Positions 17,630 through 25,807 of a stretch of DNA of 64,000 nucleotides are shown here, one piece after another. The stretch's first letter is position 1; every line of letters starts with the position of its first letter. The DNA is from Streptomyces chattanoogensis. Lineage in GTDB: Bacteria; Actinomycetota; Actinomycetes; Streptomycetales; Streptomycetaceae. The notes beneath the pieces are model-generated. The model made no database searches. It had not been told where the DNA came from and worked only from the letters and a program-made list of their open reading frames with translations. The stretch spans positions 4,657 through 68,656 of the forward strand of contig NZ_LGKG01000154.1 in assembly GCF_001294335.1 (NCBI RefSeq). The letters are read 5' to 3'. The translations under genes were made by a program, and so were the position numbers.

Positions 17630-18276
17630 TCACACGTCATCCTCGTCCTCCTCCAAGGCATCGCGGATGTCGTTCGCCCCAAGGGTGTTGGGGGGCCAGG
17701 TAGCCACCAGGCGTTCAAGGAGGGGGCGATGCGTGTCGAGATGGGCGGTGAGGACAAGGGCGCCGGCCAGCTGGAGCTCAAGTTCCGCGAGGCCGGTCAG
17801 CCGTACCGCGAGTTCGGCGGCCTGGTCAGACTCCGCCGAGGCCGGCGCCCTTGCGCACGCCGCACGGACTCGCAGAGGGCGGTCCTCGTCCAGGGCCATC
17901 ACGCCGAGCTGGGCCACAAGTTCGGGGTCCTCAGGGACATCGCAGGCGCAGAGGCACTGCCCGGCAGCGGACATGGCGCCATCGTCGACAACGTCGCCGT
18001 CCACGGCGCGCAGCGCGGCGATGATCACCGGGCGCGGTCCAGCACCTCCGAGGCGTACTCATCCAGAGGGTTGCCAAAACCCCATCGGGCTTGCCGGTCC
18101 TCGTAGTGGAAGTACTCCAGCGCCGTGCACACCGCGTCCCGCCGCCCGGAGCGCAGCAGCCTGAGAAAAGCGGCGTACGGGTCCGGTTCCTGGTCCGCCG
18201 ACTTGAGCAGTTCGTCCCGGTCGGCCGCCACCGCCGGGTCATCGAAGCGGTGCCGTTCCCAGTACCCGAGCGCCAT
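17630..18276 (-). pseudogene. HEAT-repeat-like protein, split by frameshift
   Basis: Two frames meet at a GTGA overlap (18025-18028). The upstream 83 codons start at ATG 18276 (MALGYWERHRFDDPAVAADRDELLKSADQEPDPYAAFLRLLRSG). The downstream 132 codons run from GTG 18028 to 17630 and include LDTHRPLLERLVATWPP. I recall a single streptomycete HEAT-repeat protein of about 220 residues whose two halves match these pieces, so I read this as one frameshifted and shortened gene. Two separate coupled small genes remain possible. A TAGGCT hexamer 6 nt before ATG 18276 suggests leaderless expression. It lies inside the inverted-repeat unit. Confidence 0.55.
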
Positions 18277-18297
18277 GGCGGGAGCCTACTAAAGACA

Positions 18298-18323
18298 CCT
18301 GAAGTCATTCCGTTAGGAGTTCT
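18298..18323 (-). repeat. Right 26-bp terminal inverted repeat
   Basis: Exact reverse complement of 17390-17415, located 21 bp upstream of the HEAT-like start codon. No transposase remnant adjoins it. Confidence 0.85.
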
Positions 18324-18579
18324 TGGACCCAACCTCCCGCTCAGGACCGGGAGCAGAGCCGACTCGGACCGGCCGCCCGACGGATCCGGCGACCACGACG
18401 AACGCAGAAGCGGCAACGCCTTCGGAGGAGGCTCCGCTCGACCGGGGACGTCCGGGCTCCCAGCCCCCTACTGCTGCCGGCCCAGGTCTGGGCGAAGGGC
18501 ATCAAGGGGCCCCGGCCCGGTGGGTTGACCGGTTCCCGAGCCTTGATCGCTGCCGGGCCTGCTGGTTGGGTTGGTCGGC

Positions 18580-19128
18580 ATGACTGCGTTCGGCCCCGTT
18601 GCCTGGCCGCCTGCCCCGATCAGGACCGAGCGGCTCGTGCTCCGCGAGCCCGAGGCTCGGGACCGCGCGGCGTTCATCGAGCTGTTCGCCTCGCCGGAGG
18701 TGGGCACCTACACCGGTGGCCCTCGACCGCGTGATGAGCTCGAGCGCGCGGTGCCTGAGGTCCCCGGGCAGCGCCCTGGACTTTTCGTGATCGATCTCGA
18801 CGGAGCGATGATCGGCATGATCACACTCGATCGGCGCGACGCAGAGCGTCCGGGTCACGTCCGTCCGGATGCCGGGGAGGCCGAACTCGGCTACATGTTC
18901 CTGCCGGAGGCGTGGGGATGCGGCTACGCCGCCGAGGCGTGCGCAGCGGCACTCGACTGGTTCGCCGGCGCGCTACCCACCGAGCCGGTGGTGCTCTGCA
19001 CCCAGACCGCCAACGACCGCTCGATGCGCCTCGCGGCGAAGCTGGGGTTCACCGAGGTGCAGCGGTTCGAGGAGTACGGCGCAGAGCAGTGGTTCGGCGT
19101 GTGGTCCCCGGTCACGCCGTCCGGTTGA
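18580..19128 (+). CDS. GNAT family N-acetyltransferase
   Basis: A 182-residue RimJ/RimL-type acetyltransferase. It begins with the usual IRTERLVLREPEARD strand. ELGYMFLPEAWGCGYAAEACAAALDW is the acetyl-CoA-binding region, with the Q/RxxGxG/A loop here as WGCGYA. TQTANDRSMRLAAKLGFTEVQRFEEYG is the closing motif for aminoglycoside or ribosomal-protein-type acetyltransferases. ATG 18580 is preferred; a TTG lies at 18571. The substrate is unknown. It lies just outside the right inverted repeat of the transposon relic. Confidence 0.9.
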   Translation: MTAFGPVAWPPAPIRTERLVLREPEARDRAAFIELFASPEVGTYTGGPRPRDELERAVPEVPGQRPGLFVIDLDGAMIGMITLDRRDAERPGHVRPDAGEAELGYMFLPEAWGCGYAAEACAAALDWFAGALPTEPVVLCTQTANDRSMRLAAKLGFTEVQRFEEYGAEQWFGVWSPVTPSG

Positions 19129-19186
19129 GCTCGTACTCGACAGCGCGGACCCACCAGGCCACCGATCGGGTACGAGACATCCCTGC

Positions 19187-19816
19187 TCAGTGCTTGGCGG
19201 GCGTGCGCGGCGGCATCCAGTGGTGGACCGTGTAGTTGCCCTTCGCCAGGGTCTCGATGGGGGCGGAGCCCAGGCACTTGCCGACGCTCTTCTCCGGCAG
19301 GCCGTCGAGGGCCCAGCTGTAGCCCAGCCGGTCCTTCCTGCCGTTGTCCAGCACGGTGAAGCCGAATCGCTTGCCCTTCAGATCACCGACGTCCGGCATG
19401 CCCGGTGCGCCCTGGAAATGCGACTCCTCCACGATGCCGGTGGCAACGGCCACCGGGCCGCCGGTCAGCAGGCAGTCGATACGGCCCTTGAAGTAGCCGC
19501 CCCACTGCTTGCCGATGTGGTGGCTGACGTAGAAGGTGCCGCGTGCCTTGTCACCCAGTCCATGGGCGTCAAAGGTGAAGTGGACATTGTCGCCCGGCTG
19601 GCGCTTGAGCTTGGCCGACCCCTTGAGCAGCGGTTCGTCGACGGTGTGCCGGGCGGCATGCGCCCCGGTCGCGGCGGGGGCTCCGGCAGCGGACTCGGCC
19701 GCGGTGGCCGCGCCCGTGGTGCCGAGGGTCAGCGCAGTCGCCGCACCGACGGTCAGTGCCGTGGCGGCGACGAGAAAAGGGTGCCGAACGCGGGCACGGG
19801 CGCGGGTGCGGAACAT
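19187..19816 (-). CDS. Secreted hypothetical protein
   Basis: A 209-residue protein with a Sec signal: RTRARARVRHPFLVAATALTVGAATALTLGTTGAATAAES, with cleavage likely after the AxA-type site near residue 40. The mature part has GSAKLKRQPGDNVHFTFDAHG, beta-strand-rich segments and only two cysteines (IDCLL and GKCLG), which could form a disulfide outside the cell. ATG 19816 has GGAGG 6 nt upstream. The mature segment resembles small secreted actinobacterial proteins sometimes named repetin-like; no enzymatic motif is visible. Confidence 0.8.
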   Translation of the reverse strand: MFRTRARARVRHPFLVAATALTVGAATALTLGTTGAATAAESAAGAPAATGAHAARHTVDEPLLKGSAKLKRQPGDNVHFTFDAHGLGDKARGTFYVSHHIGKQWGGYFKGRIDCLLTGGPVAVATGIVEESHFQGAPGMPDVGDLKGKRFGFTVLDNGRKDRLGYSWALDGLPEKSVGKCLGSAPIETLAKGNYTVHHWMPPRTPAKH

Positions 19817-20164
19817 TGCTTCCTCCCAAGGAAGTGGCATCGAGTGGACCGCCATCGGGTCCGTCGGCCGGGAGGTTCCCGGCCGCTCACCACGGTGCCG
19901 TCCGCGCCCGCAGCACCACATCGCACCACAGGCCGGTGCGCCTCCCCCGTACGGCGGACGCAGGGACGGTACGCCGGGCCGATGCGCGGGAGCCCGAAGG
20001 GCTACGGTCCGTCCGGTAGGTCGCATTGAGGGGGGCCCGACGGCACGCAGCGGCACCGTCCTCCCGGGCGGCGCACCGTACGCCTCGCCGCAGTCGGCCC
20101 CTGCACCGAGCGGTGTGGGTAGGACGGGCGTGGCGTGCCGGCGGACGTCGGCTAGGGTGCCGAC
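19817..20164. other. Intergenic region between divergent genes
   Basis: 348 bp with no frame I can support. TAGGGT ends 6 nt before the GTG at 20165, suggesting a leaderless prepilin-peptidase transcript. The promoter of the secreted protein should lie at the other side, but no clear -35/-10 pair was found. Confidence 0.5.
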
Positions 20165-20929
20165 GTGGATCTGGTATTGATCTTCTTCGGTGCCGCCTAT
20201 GGCGGGTTGGCCGGTCTGTTTCTGCCGCGGCCGGCATACCGGCTTTCCGTTGAGGCGGCGGAGTCGCGCCGGGATCACTGCCCCCGGGGGCATGAAATAG
20301 CAGGCCCGGCGGGCGGCTGGCTGGGGCTTGCCCGTTGCGACGGAAACACGCCGCCGGCTGATGGCGGGGCGTCGGGCAGCGGCCCTTGTCGCTACGGCCC
20401 CGGGCGGCTGGCCGCACCAGTGGTAGGCGCGCTGGTCTGCGCGGCGCTCGCCGCCACCACCGGCGCGCGCCCGGAACTGGTGGTGTGGCTGGTGCTGACG
20501 CCGCCGGCGATCTTGCTGGCGCTCGTCGATCTCACGGTGCACCGGCTGCCGGACGTGCTGACGCTTCCGCTGGCAGGCGTCATGGTGGGGCTGCTGGGTG
20601 CGGCCGCTTTGCTGCCCGGCAGTCACGGGAGCTGGACCACCGCGGTGGCCGGCAGCTTGGCGCTCACGGCCGTGTATTTCGTCCTGTTCCTCATCAGCCC
20701 GTCCGGAATGGGCCTCGGCGACGTCAAACTGGCGCTCTCCCTCGGCGCGGTTCTGGGCTGGTACGGCTGGCCCGTCCTCGCGCTCGGCACCTTGCTGGCG
20801 TTCGGATGCGGGGCGCTGTACGCAGGGGCACTGCTGGTTCTGCGACGCGCGAACCGCAGGTCAGCCATGGCTTTCGGCCCGTTCATGCTGCTCGGCGCCC
20901 TGGTAGGGGTTCTGTTCGGAGGGCTGTAG
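20165..20929 (+). CDS. A24 prepilin peptidase
   Basis: A 254-residue integral membrane aspartyl protease that cleaves type IV prepilin-like signal peptides. The two catalytic aspartates are visible: LLALVDLTVHRLPDVLTLP (first Asp) and the GxGD motif in PSGMGLGDVKLALSLGAVLGWYGW (second Asp). Around six membrane helices follow an N-terminal stretch that lacks the full CxxC methylation domain of PilD, only CPRGH and RCDG remaining, as in compact actinobacterial versions. GTG 20165 is preceded by TAGGGT at 6 nt, so the message may be leaderless. No pilin genes adjoin it. Confidence 0.88.
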   Translation: MDLVLIFFGAAYGGLAGLFLPRPAYRLSVEAAESRRDHCPRGHEIAGPAGGWLGLARCDGNTPPADGGASGSGPCRYGPGRLAAPVVGALVCAALAATTGARPELVVWLVLTPPAILLALVDLTVHRLPDVLTLPLAGVMVGLLGAAALLPGSHGSWTTAVAGSLALTAVYFVLFLISPSGMGLGDVKLALSLGAVLGWYGWPVLALGTLLAFGCGALYAGALLVLRRANRRSAMAFGPFMLLGALVGVLFGGL

Positions 20930-21100
20930 GTGCCAGTTGCTGACGGCTCTCGCCACACCCCCCTCCGACAGTCCCCGGCGTCATCGTCGAAGTCGCCGTG
21001 TGCTGGTGGCGAGTTGGGCCATCCCGCTCCAGGTCCGGCCCCCAGCCCCAGGTCCAGCCCACCCTCCTCCCCGCCGCCCGCAACGGTCCGCTGCCGGAGG

Positions 21101-22243
21101 TCAGTGCCGAGGCGGTTCGTCGAAGCTGCGCTCGTTCCCGGGTGCGCCCTCTCCCCGGGTGAGGGCCAGCAGCGCCATGTCATCGGTGATGCGGCCACCG
21201 GCATGGCGGCTGACCTCTGTGAGAAGGGTGTCGAGCAGCGCATCCGGTCCGGGAAGGTCGCGTCCGGCCAGCCCGGCTGCGGGGTCGTAGAAGTCCCCGG
21301 CGCGGTTCCGCGCTTCGGTCAGGCCATCGGTGTACAGCAGGAGAGTCGCCCCTGAGGGGAAGGGCACCGTGTCGGTCCGCTCCTGGCCGGTGCCCAGCTC
21401 CGCCAGCCCCAGAGGGAGGGCCGGCTCGGACGGTTCCGTCCTGCGCACCTGGCCGGCATGCAGCAGCAGAGGCGCCGGATGGCCGCGGTTGACCAGCCGC
21501 AGTTCGTCACCGCCGTGCGGGACCTCGACGAGCACGGCGGTGACGAAACCCTCGGTCCGCTCGGGTCCCGTCCGCCGCTCCCGTTCCCGTAGCAGTGCCC
21601 GCTCCAGTCTGGCCGCGACCCCGACGAGCGTGGATTCCTCCTCGGCGGCCTCCCGGAACACCCCCATGGCCACCGCCACCACCTTGACCGCGCCCATGCC
21701 CTTGCCCCGAACGTCGCCGACCAGGCACCGTACGCCGTACGGCGTGTCCTGCGCGCCGTACAGGTCACCCCCGATCTGTGCGTCCTTCACGGCGGCCTGA
21801 TAGCGCACGGCGATCCGCAGAGGCCCGACACAGGCCGGCAGCTGCGGCAGTACGGCGCGCTGCACGGCCAGGGCGATTCTGCGTGCGGACTGCAGCCGGA
21901 CGTTGCTGTAGTACATGAGGCGGTTGACGACGATGGCGAAGGCCGAGACGGTCGCGACCGCCGCCAGCTCGCTCCGCCCACCGGAGTCGTCCATGAAGCC
22001 GAAGTGGATGAGCAGCGCGACATCGGCGGCACAGGCGCCGATGCCCGCCAGGATCGTCGCGCGCAGCGACAGCAGCGCGGCGGCCGTCATCGGCGCGGCG
22101 GTGTAGAAGGCTTCCGCACTGAAGTGGGGAGAGGTGTTGTAGTCCAGGAGGGCACCTGTGACGAGCAGGACGAGGGGCAGCAGCTGCAGGTGGCGCAGGC
22201 ACCAGCGTCTGACGGTGGTGCGCCCCGCGCTCGGTGCCCTCAC
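21101..22243 (-). CDS. Membrane-anchored PP2C/SpoIIE-type serine phosphatase
   Basis: A 380-residue protein. Three or four membrane helices lie in the first ~115 residues (LQLLPLVLLVTGALLDY, AAPMTAAALLSLRATILAGIGACAADVALLI, LAAVATVSAFAIVV). The SpoIIE-like phosphatase domain has AQIGGDLYGA, VGDVRGKGMGAVKVVAVAMG, TEGFVTAVLVEV, NRGHPAPLLLH, LLLYTDGLTEARN and GRITDDMALLAL, which contain the metal-binding Asp residues. Such proteins dephosphorylate anti-anti-sigma (STAS) factors in stress signalling; a STAS protein lies at 10455, though far off. GTG 22243 is the likely start. Confidence 0.92.
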   Translation of the reverse strand: MRAPSAGRTTVRRWCLRHLQLLPLVLLVTGALLDYNTSPHFSAEAFYTAAPMTAAALLSLRATILAGIGACAADVALLIHFGFMDDSGGRSELAAVATVSAFAIVVNRLMYYSNVRLQSARRIALAVQRAVLPQLPACVGPLRIAVRYQAAVKDAQIGGDLYGAQDTPYGVRCLVGDVRGKGMGAVKVVAVAMGVFREAAEEESTLVGVAARLERALLRERERRTGPERTEGFVTAVLVEVPHGGDELRLVNRGHPAPLLLHAGQVRRTEPSEPALPLGLAELGTGQERTDTVPFPSGATLLLYTDGLTEARNRAGDFYDPAAGLAGRDLPGPDALLDTLLTEVSRHAGGRITDDMALLALTRGEGAPGNERSFDEPPRH

Positions 22244-22794
22244 GTAGCCGCTCCCGCTCTGTCGTGCCGGACCACACGCTCCAGCATCCCCGGGCCGGAT
22301 TACGGCTGCCAGTCGTGGAGCGGCCGTACGGGTACGTGCCGTAGCGCTCTGTGCCCTGTCGCTGCACAGGCCGGCATGGCGCCTGGTCGTGGAGGCAGCC
22401 GGGCACGGCGACCACGCGGGCGCCGGCGGTCGGCGAGACGGCGTTCACGCCCGTGGCTGCTCTGCCGGCGTGAGAGCCGACGCGGACCAACTGCCCCAGA
22501 TGCACGAGCAGCGGGCGGCAGGTGAAGCGGAGCGGCCCTTCCGGCTCGCTCGCAGGGCGCGATCGCACCCGCCGGGGCCGGTTCCCCCGCCTCGCCGAGG
22601 TACCCGGCGCCGCTTTGTCGCCCTTGAACGCACTCTTGACCGTCCCACCCATAGGGCCCGCCCGCCCTCGTCGTCTACAGTTGCAGAATTCCGCAATTCA
22701 ACAGATGACGCGACGGCCGGTCGGCCTGGACGCGGAGGGCATGCGTGGGCGGTTTCGCCGGGTCGGTACGGCAACGGGTGCGAGGGGCAGCGCC
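22244..22794. other. Intergenic region, no gene seen
   Basis: 551 bp between divergent genes. The frames crossing it have Arg/Pro/Gly-rich shadow composition. The only ordered feature is the AT-rich dyad at 22681-22699, about 100 bp before the ArsR start. Confidence 0.55.
22681..22699. promoter_or_regulatory. Candidate ArsR operator
   Basis: TTGCAGAATTCCGCAATTC contains GAATT-CCGC-AATTC (22686-22699) and TTGC-N8-GCAA (22681-22696). It is an unusually AT-rich island upstream of the ArsR gene. Confidence 0.45.
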
Positions 22795-23355
22795 ATGAAC
22801 GGTGCATGGGTCCCCCTCTATCAGGCGAAGGCCGAATTCTTCCGGATGCTCGGTCATCCGGTCCGTATCCGGGTCCTGGAACTGCTCCAGGACGGGCCGC
22901 TGCCGGTGCGCAGCCTGCTGACCGCGATCGAGGTGGAGCCGTCCGCGCTCTCCCAGCAGCTGGCGGTCCTGCGCCGCTCGGGCATCGTGACGGCCACCCG
23001 CAGCGGCTCCACCGTCGTCTACGAGCTCGCCGGCGGCGATGTCGCGGAGCTGCTGGGCGCCGCCCGCCGGGTGCTGACCGATGTGCTCACCGGCCGGGAT
23101 GCGCTCCTTGCCGAGCTGCGGGCGGCCGAACCCGTCGCCGTGGCACGGACCGGAGCGGGAGCGGGGACCACGGAGGGAGCAGGGACCAAGGCCGGAGCGG
23201 GGGCGAAGGCCGGAGCAGGAACGAAAGCGGGGGCGCGGACCAAGGCCGGAGCGCGAGCCGGGGCCGGGGCACGGACCGAAGGGGGAGCACGGACCGAAGC
23301 CGTGACGCGGCCCGAAGGCGCAGCGGCGGCCGACAGTGTGGGGGCGGGCTCGTGA
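22795..23355 (+). CDS. ArsR family regulator with low-complexity tail
   Basis: A 186-residue protein. Residues 1-105 form a normal ArsR winged helix: LYQAKAEFFRMLGHPVRIRVLELLQDGPLPVRSLLTAIEVEPSALSQQLAVLRRSGIVTATRSGSTVVYEL. No metal-binding CxC pair is visible, so the signal is probably not arsenite. From about residue 120 the chain becomes an Ala/Gly/Thr/Lys/Arg repeat (GAGTKAGAGAKAGAGTKAG and variants) that may bind nucleic acid or be a disordered linker. Start is ATG 22795. The small membrane protein follows 32 bp downstream. Confidence 0.88.
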   Translation: MNGAWVPLYQAKAEFFRMLGHPVRIRVLELLQDGPLPVRSLLTAIEVEPSALSQQLAVLRRSGIVTATRSGSTVVYELAGGDVAELLGAARRVLTDVLTGRDALLAELRAAEPVAVARTGAGAGTTEGAGTKAGAGAKAGAGTKAGARTKAGARAGAGARTEGGARTEAVTRPEGAAAADSVGAGS

Positions 23356-23387
23356 TGTACGTGCTCCGCCCCGAGGGGTGATGGCGC

Positions 23388-23780
23388 ATGGCCGCAGCGA
23401 GGCGTAAAGGGCCGCCGCCCTGGCGGGCGGTCCGCTCCCGTACCTGCATACCGCCGGCCACCGGTCCGGGCGCCGCCCGCGCGTGCCGCGGCGGCCACCA
23501 CGGACGGGGACCGCTGAGGACCGCACGCGGACACGGCCGCGGCTGCCCGGAGTTCGCCGCCCGCCACCGGACGTCTCCGCGCTGCGGCTCCCGGCGCGGC
23601 TCGACCACCGCCGTCCGCCCCGGCCGCCAGCTGGCGCGGCTGCCCGGCGCGCTCCATGTCCCGCACCACACGGTCCAACGCAGCGTATGGCAACGGGCGA
23701 TGCTCGCCATCCTCGTCAGCCAGCTGCTGATCCTCTTCCTGGCGCTGGTGGTCTATCTGGGGCGGCACGCGGGGACCTAG
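23388..23780 (+). CDS. Small hypothetical membrane protein
   Basis: A 130-residue frame with high GC at third positions throughout. ATG 23388 follows GAGGGG at about 9 nt. The N-terminal 90 residues are Arg/Gly/Pro-rich with several Cys, without a recognisable domain. The C-terminal part, HHTVQRSVWQRAMLAIL followed by VSQLLILFLALVVYLG, is a clear single membrane helix preceded by an amphipathic stretch. It sits directly after the ArsR gene and could be its target. Its N-terminal part may be over-called; a shorter protein starting nearer the helix is possible. Confidence 0.5.
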   Translation: MAAARRKGPPPWRAVRSRTCIPPATGPGAARACRGGHHGRGPLRTARGHGRGCPEFAARHRTSPRCGSRRGSTTAVRPGRQLARLPGALHVPHHTVQRSVWQRAMLAILVSQLLILFLALVVYLGRHAGT

Positions 23781-23819
23781 CGGCCGCGGCGCACCGCGCC
23801 GCATCCGCCCGGTGAGCCG

Positions 23820-24602
23820 TCACGCGGCGGAGCCCCGGGTCCGCCACAGCCATCCGACATCCCGCCCGAACGACCACACCAGCAGCGCCAGCGCCACCGC
23901 CACGGCGATGCCCGCCCACCACCGCGGCATGATCCCGGCGCCGGCCACCACCAGGACCATCCCCTGGAGCGCGGCCACCGTCTTGCGGGCCATGCTGTGC
24001 GGCAAGGCGCCGCGCAGCCACGGCAGTACCCAGGACGCCGCGACGAACGCGTACCGCATGAGGCCGATGGCCAGCACCCAGGAGCCCAGCGGCATCGCGA
24101 CATAGACGGACAGCACCAGAATGAGGAACGCGTCGACCTCCATGTCGAAGCGGGCCCCCAGCGCTGTCGCCGTTCCCGTACGCCGCGCCACCTGCCCGTC
24201 GACCGCGTCCAGGACCAGCGCCACGGTGGCCAGCGCGGCCAGCACCGGGACCGGCACCCGGTGGCCGAAGGAGTCCGCCACCAGGGCCGTCACCCCGCCG
24301 ACGAGGACCGTGCGGGCGAGCGTGACGCGGTTGGCCGGGCCGAACGGGCCCGTCCAGGACCGGCGCAGCGCCATGACCAGCAGCGCCCAGGTGACCACCG
24401 CGAACGTGGAGCCGGTCACCCACCCCGCGGTCCCCAGACCGGCCGCCCGGCACAGCACCTCCAGCACCAGCAGCTGTGCGCCGATACCGGCCGTCATGTC
24501 CCGGTCGTACCGCCTTGTGCCGCTCCACCTCGTGCCGTACGGCGTGATGCCGTACGGCGTGATGCCGTACGGCCTTATGTCGTACAGGTCTTGTGCGGTC
24601 AC
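23820..24602 (-). CDS. CDP-alcohol phosphatidyltransferase family protein
   Basis: A 260-residue membrane enzyme with several helices. It carries the complete CDP-alcohol motif D(x)2DG(x)2AR(x)8G(x)3D(x)3D, read here as LDAVDGQVARRTGTATAL followed by GARFDMEVD, which binds the CDP-linked donor and two metals. GTG 24602 has GGAGG 4-5 nt upstream. The first residues YGITPYGITPYG come from a 15-bp tandem repeat, so the true core starts near MTAGIGAQ. It is divergent from the dehydrogenase that opens the GTP-derived cluster and could install a phosphodiester-linked head group on that product. The acceptor is unknown. Confidence 0.88.
   Translation of the reverse strand: MTAQDLYDIRPYGITPYGITPYGTRWSGTRRYDRDMTAGIGAQLLVLEVLCRAAGLGTAGWVTGSTFAVVTWALLVMALRRSWTGPFGPANRVTLARTVLVGGVTALVADSFGHRVPVPVLAALATVALVLDAVDGQVARRTGTATALGARFDMEVDAFLILVLSVYVAMPLGSWVLAIGLMRYAFVAASWVLPWLRGALPHSMARKTVAALQGMVLVVAGAGIMPRWWAGIAVAVALALLVWSFGRDVGWLWRTRGSAA
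24535..24587. repeat. 15-bp tandem repeat inside the N-terminus of the CDP-alcohol transferase
   Basis: Unit CCGTACGGCGTGATG: two exact copies (24535-24549, 24550-24564), a third with changes (24565-24579), and a partial fourth to 24587. It encodes repeated Tyr-Gly-Ile-Thr-Pro on the minus strand. Confidence 0.8.
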
Positions 24603-24658
24603 CGGACCTCCCAGGACTTGGGGCGATGTATGGCGGAGACGAGGGCCGCCGCGTATCG

Positions 24659-24669
24659 TGACGGCGTCA
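24659..24669. promoter_or_regulatory. Palindrome in divergent promoter region
   Basis: TGACGGCGTCA is palindromic around its central base, and TGACGCC recurs at 24689-24695. It lies between the CDP-alcohol transferase and MDR dehydrogenase genes; a possible regulator site for both. Confidence 0.3.
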
Positions 24670-24736
24670 TCATGATCACCAGCATGTGTGACGCCAGCAT
24701 TTACGAACCAACGCCGCAGCGTCCAGGAGGGTTCCG

Positions 24737-25729
24737 ATGTCGCGCGTCGCCCATGCCTTCTGGGTCAGCTCGCCGGGCCGGGGTGAGATCCGGGAGGTCG
24801 CGCTGCCGCGGCCCCGCGACGACGAGGTGCTGGTGCGGGCGGTGTGCTCCGGTGTGAGCCGGGGGACGGAGAGCCTGGTCCTCCGCGGCGGGGTGCCCGC
24901 GAGCCAGTACGGCGCGATGCGGGCGCCGTTCCAGGACGGCGAGTTCCCCGGCCCGGTCAAGTACGGCTACCTCAGCGTCGGCGTCGTGGAGGAGGGGCCC
25001 GCCGCGCTCCTCGGCCGTACGGTCTTCTGCCTCCATCCGCATCAGACCCGCTATGTCGTCCCGGCGAGCGCCGTGATCCCCGTACCGGATACCGTCCCCG
25101 CCCGACGGGCCGTACTGGCCGGGACGGTGGAGACCGCGGTGAACGCCCTCTGGGACGCGGCGCCGCTGGTCGGGGACCGGATCGCGGTGGTCGGCGCGGG
25201 GATGGTCGGATGCGGCGTCGCCGCCGTGCTCGCCCGCTATCCCGCCGTCCGGGTGCAGCTGGTCGACGCCGACCCCCAACGGGCCGGAACCGCCCGGGCG
25301 CTGGGCGTCCCCTTCGCGCTGCCCGCGGACGCGCTGGGCGACTGCGACCTCGTCGTCCACGCCAGCGCCACCGAGGCCGGGCTCGCCCGCTCGCTCGAAC
25401 TGCTCGCCCCGGAGGGCACGGTCATCGAGCTCAGCTGGTACGGCGACCGGCCGGTCAGCCTCCCCCTGGGAGAGGCCTTCCACTCCCGCCGCCTGACCGT
25501 CCGCAGCAGCCAGGTGGGCGCCGTCTCCCCCACCGTGCGCGGCCGCCGCACCCACGCCGACCGGCTCGCGCTCGCCCTCGAACTGCTCGCCGACCCCGCC
25601 TTCGACGCGCTGATCACCGGCGAATCCGCCTTCGAGGACCTGCCGCAGGTGCTGCCCCGGATCGCCTCGGGCGAGCTTCCGGCGCTGTGCCACCGCATCC
25701 GGTACGGGGACGCGGCGGCCCTCGGGTAG
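24737..25729 (+). CDS. MDR-family zinc-type alcohol dehydrogenase-like protein
   Basis: A 330-residue medium-chain dehydrogenase/reductase. The N-terminal GroES-like domain includes VLVRAVCSGVSRGTESLVLRGG. The Rossmann fold carries DRIAVVGAGMVGCGVAAVLA with Asp (VQLVDADPQRA) after strand 2, suggesting NAD rather than NADP. The canonical GHE zinc motif is not visible (CSGVSRGTES instead), so it may be a non-zinc or divergent member. ATG 24737 has GGAGG at 6 nt. It opens a co-directional run with the PTPS-like, glycosyltransferase and methyltransferase genes, implying an oxidation or reduction in that pathway. Confidence 0.88.
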   Translation: MSRVAHAFWVSSPGRGEIREVALPRPRDDEVLVRAVCSGVSRGTESLVLRGGVPASQYGAMRAPFQDGEFPGPVKYGYLSVGVVEEGPAALLGRTVFCLHPHQTRYVVPASAVIPVPDTVPARRAVLAGTVETAVNALWDAAPLVGDRIAVVGAGMVGCGVAAVLARYPAVRVQLVDADPQRAGTARALGVPFALPADALGDCDLVVHASATEAGLARSLELLAPEGTVIELSWYGDRPVSLPLGEAFHSRRLTVRSSQVGAVSPTVRGRRTHADRLALALELLADPAFDALITGESAFEDLPQVLPRIASGELPALCHRIRYGDAAALG

Positions 25730-25807
25730 CCGCTCCGGACCGCGGGGCCAGTCCCTCCCCGCCCGTAGCCCGCCACCCCCACTCCGTCACCACACTGGAG
25801 GACCACC

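Larger units (their letters stand above)
17390..18323. mobile_element. Inverted-repeat-bounded unit: IS5-type remnant plus passenger gene relic
   Basis: A 934-bp unit bounded by perfect 26-bp inverted repeats (17390-17415 and 18298-18323). Inside lie a deleted IS5-family element (17390-17619) with its own imperfect inner end at 17593-17619, and a broken HEAT-like gene. I see no convincing target-site duplication. The perfect outer repeats suggest either that the whole unit was mobilised together or that a second IS copy was lost except for one end. Confidence 0.75.

Noticed and set aside
17383..18330. Target-site duplication around the transposon relic
   Set aside because: Flanks compared at 2, 3 and 4 bp (TTAG/CTTG) do not match convincingly, so none is claimed.
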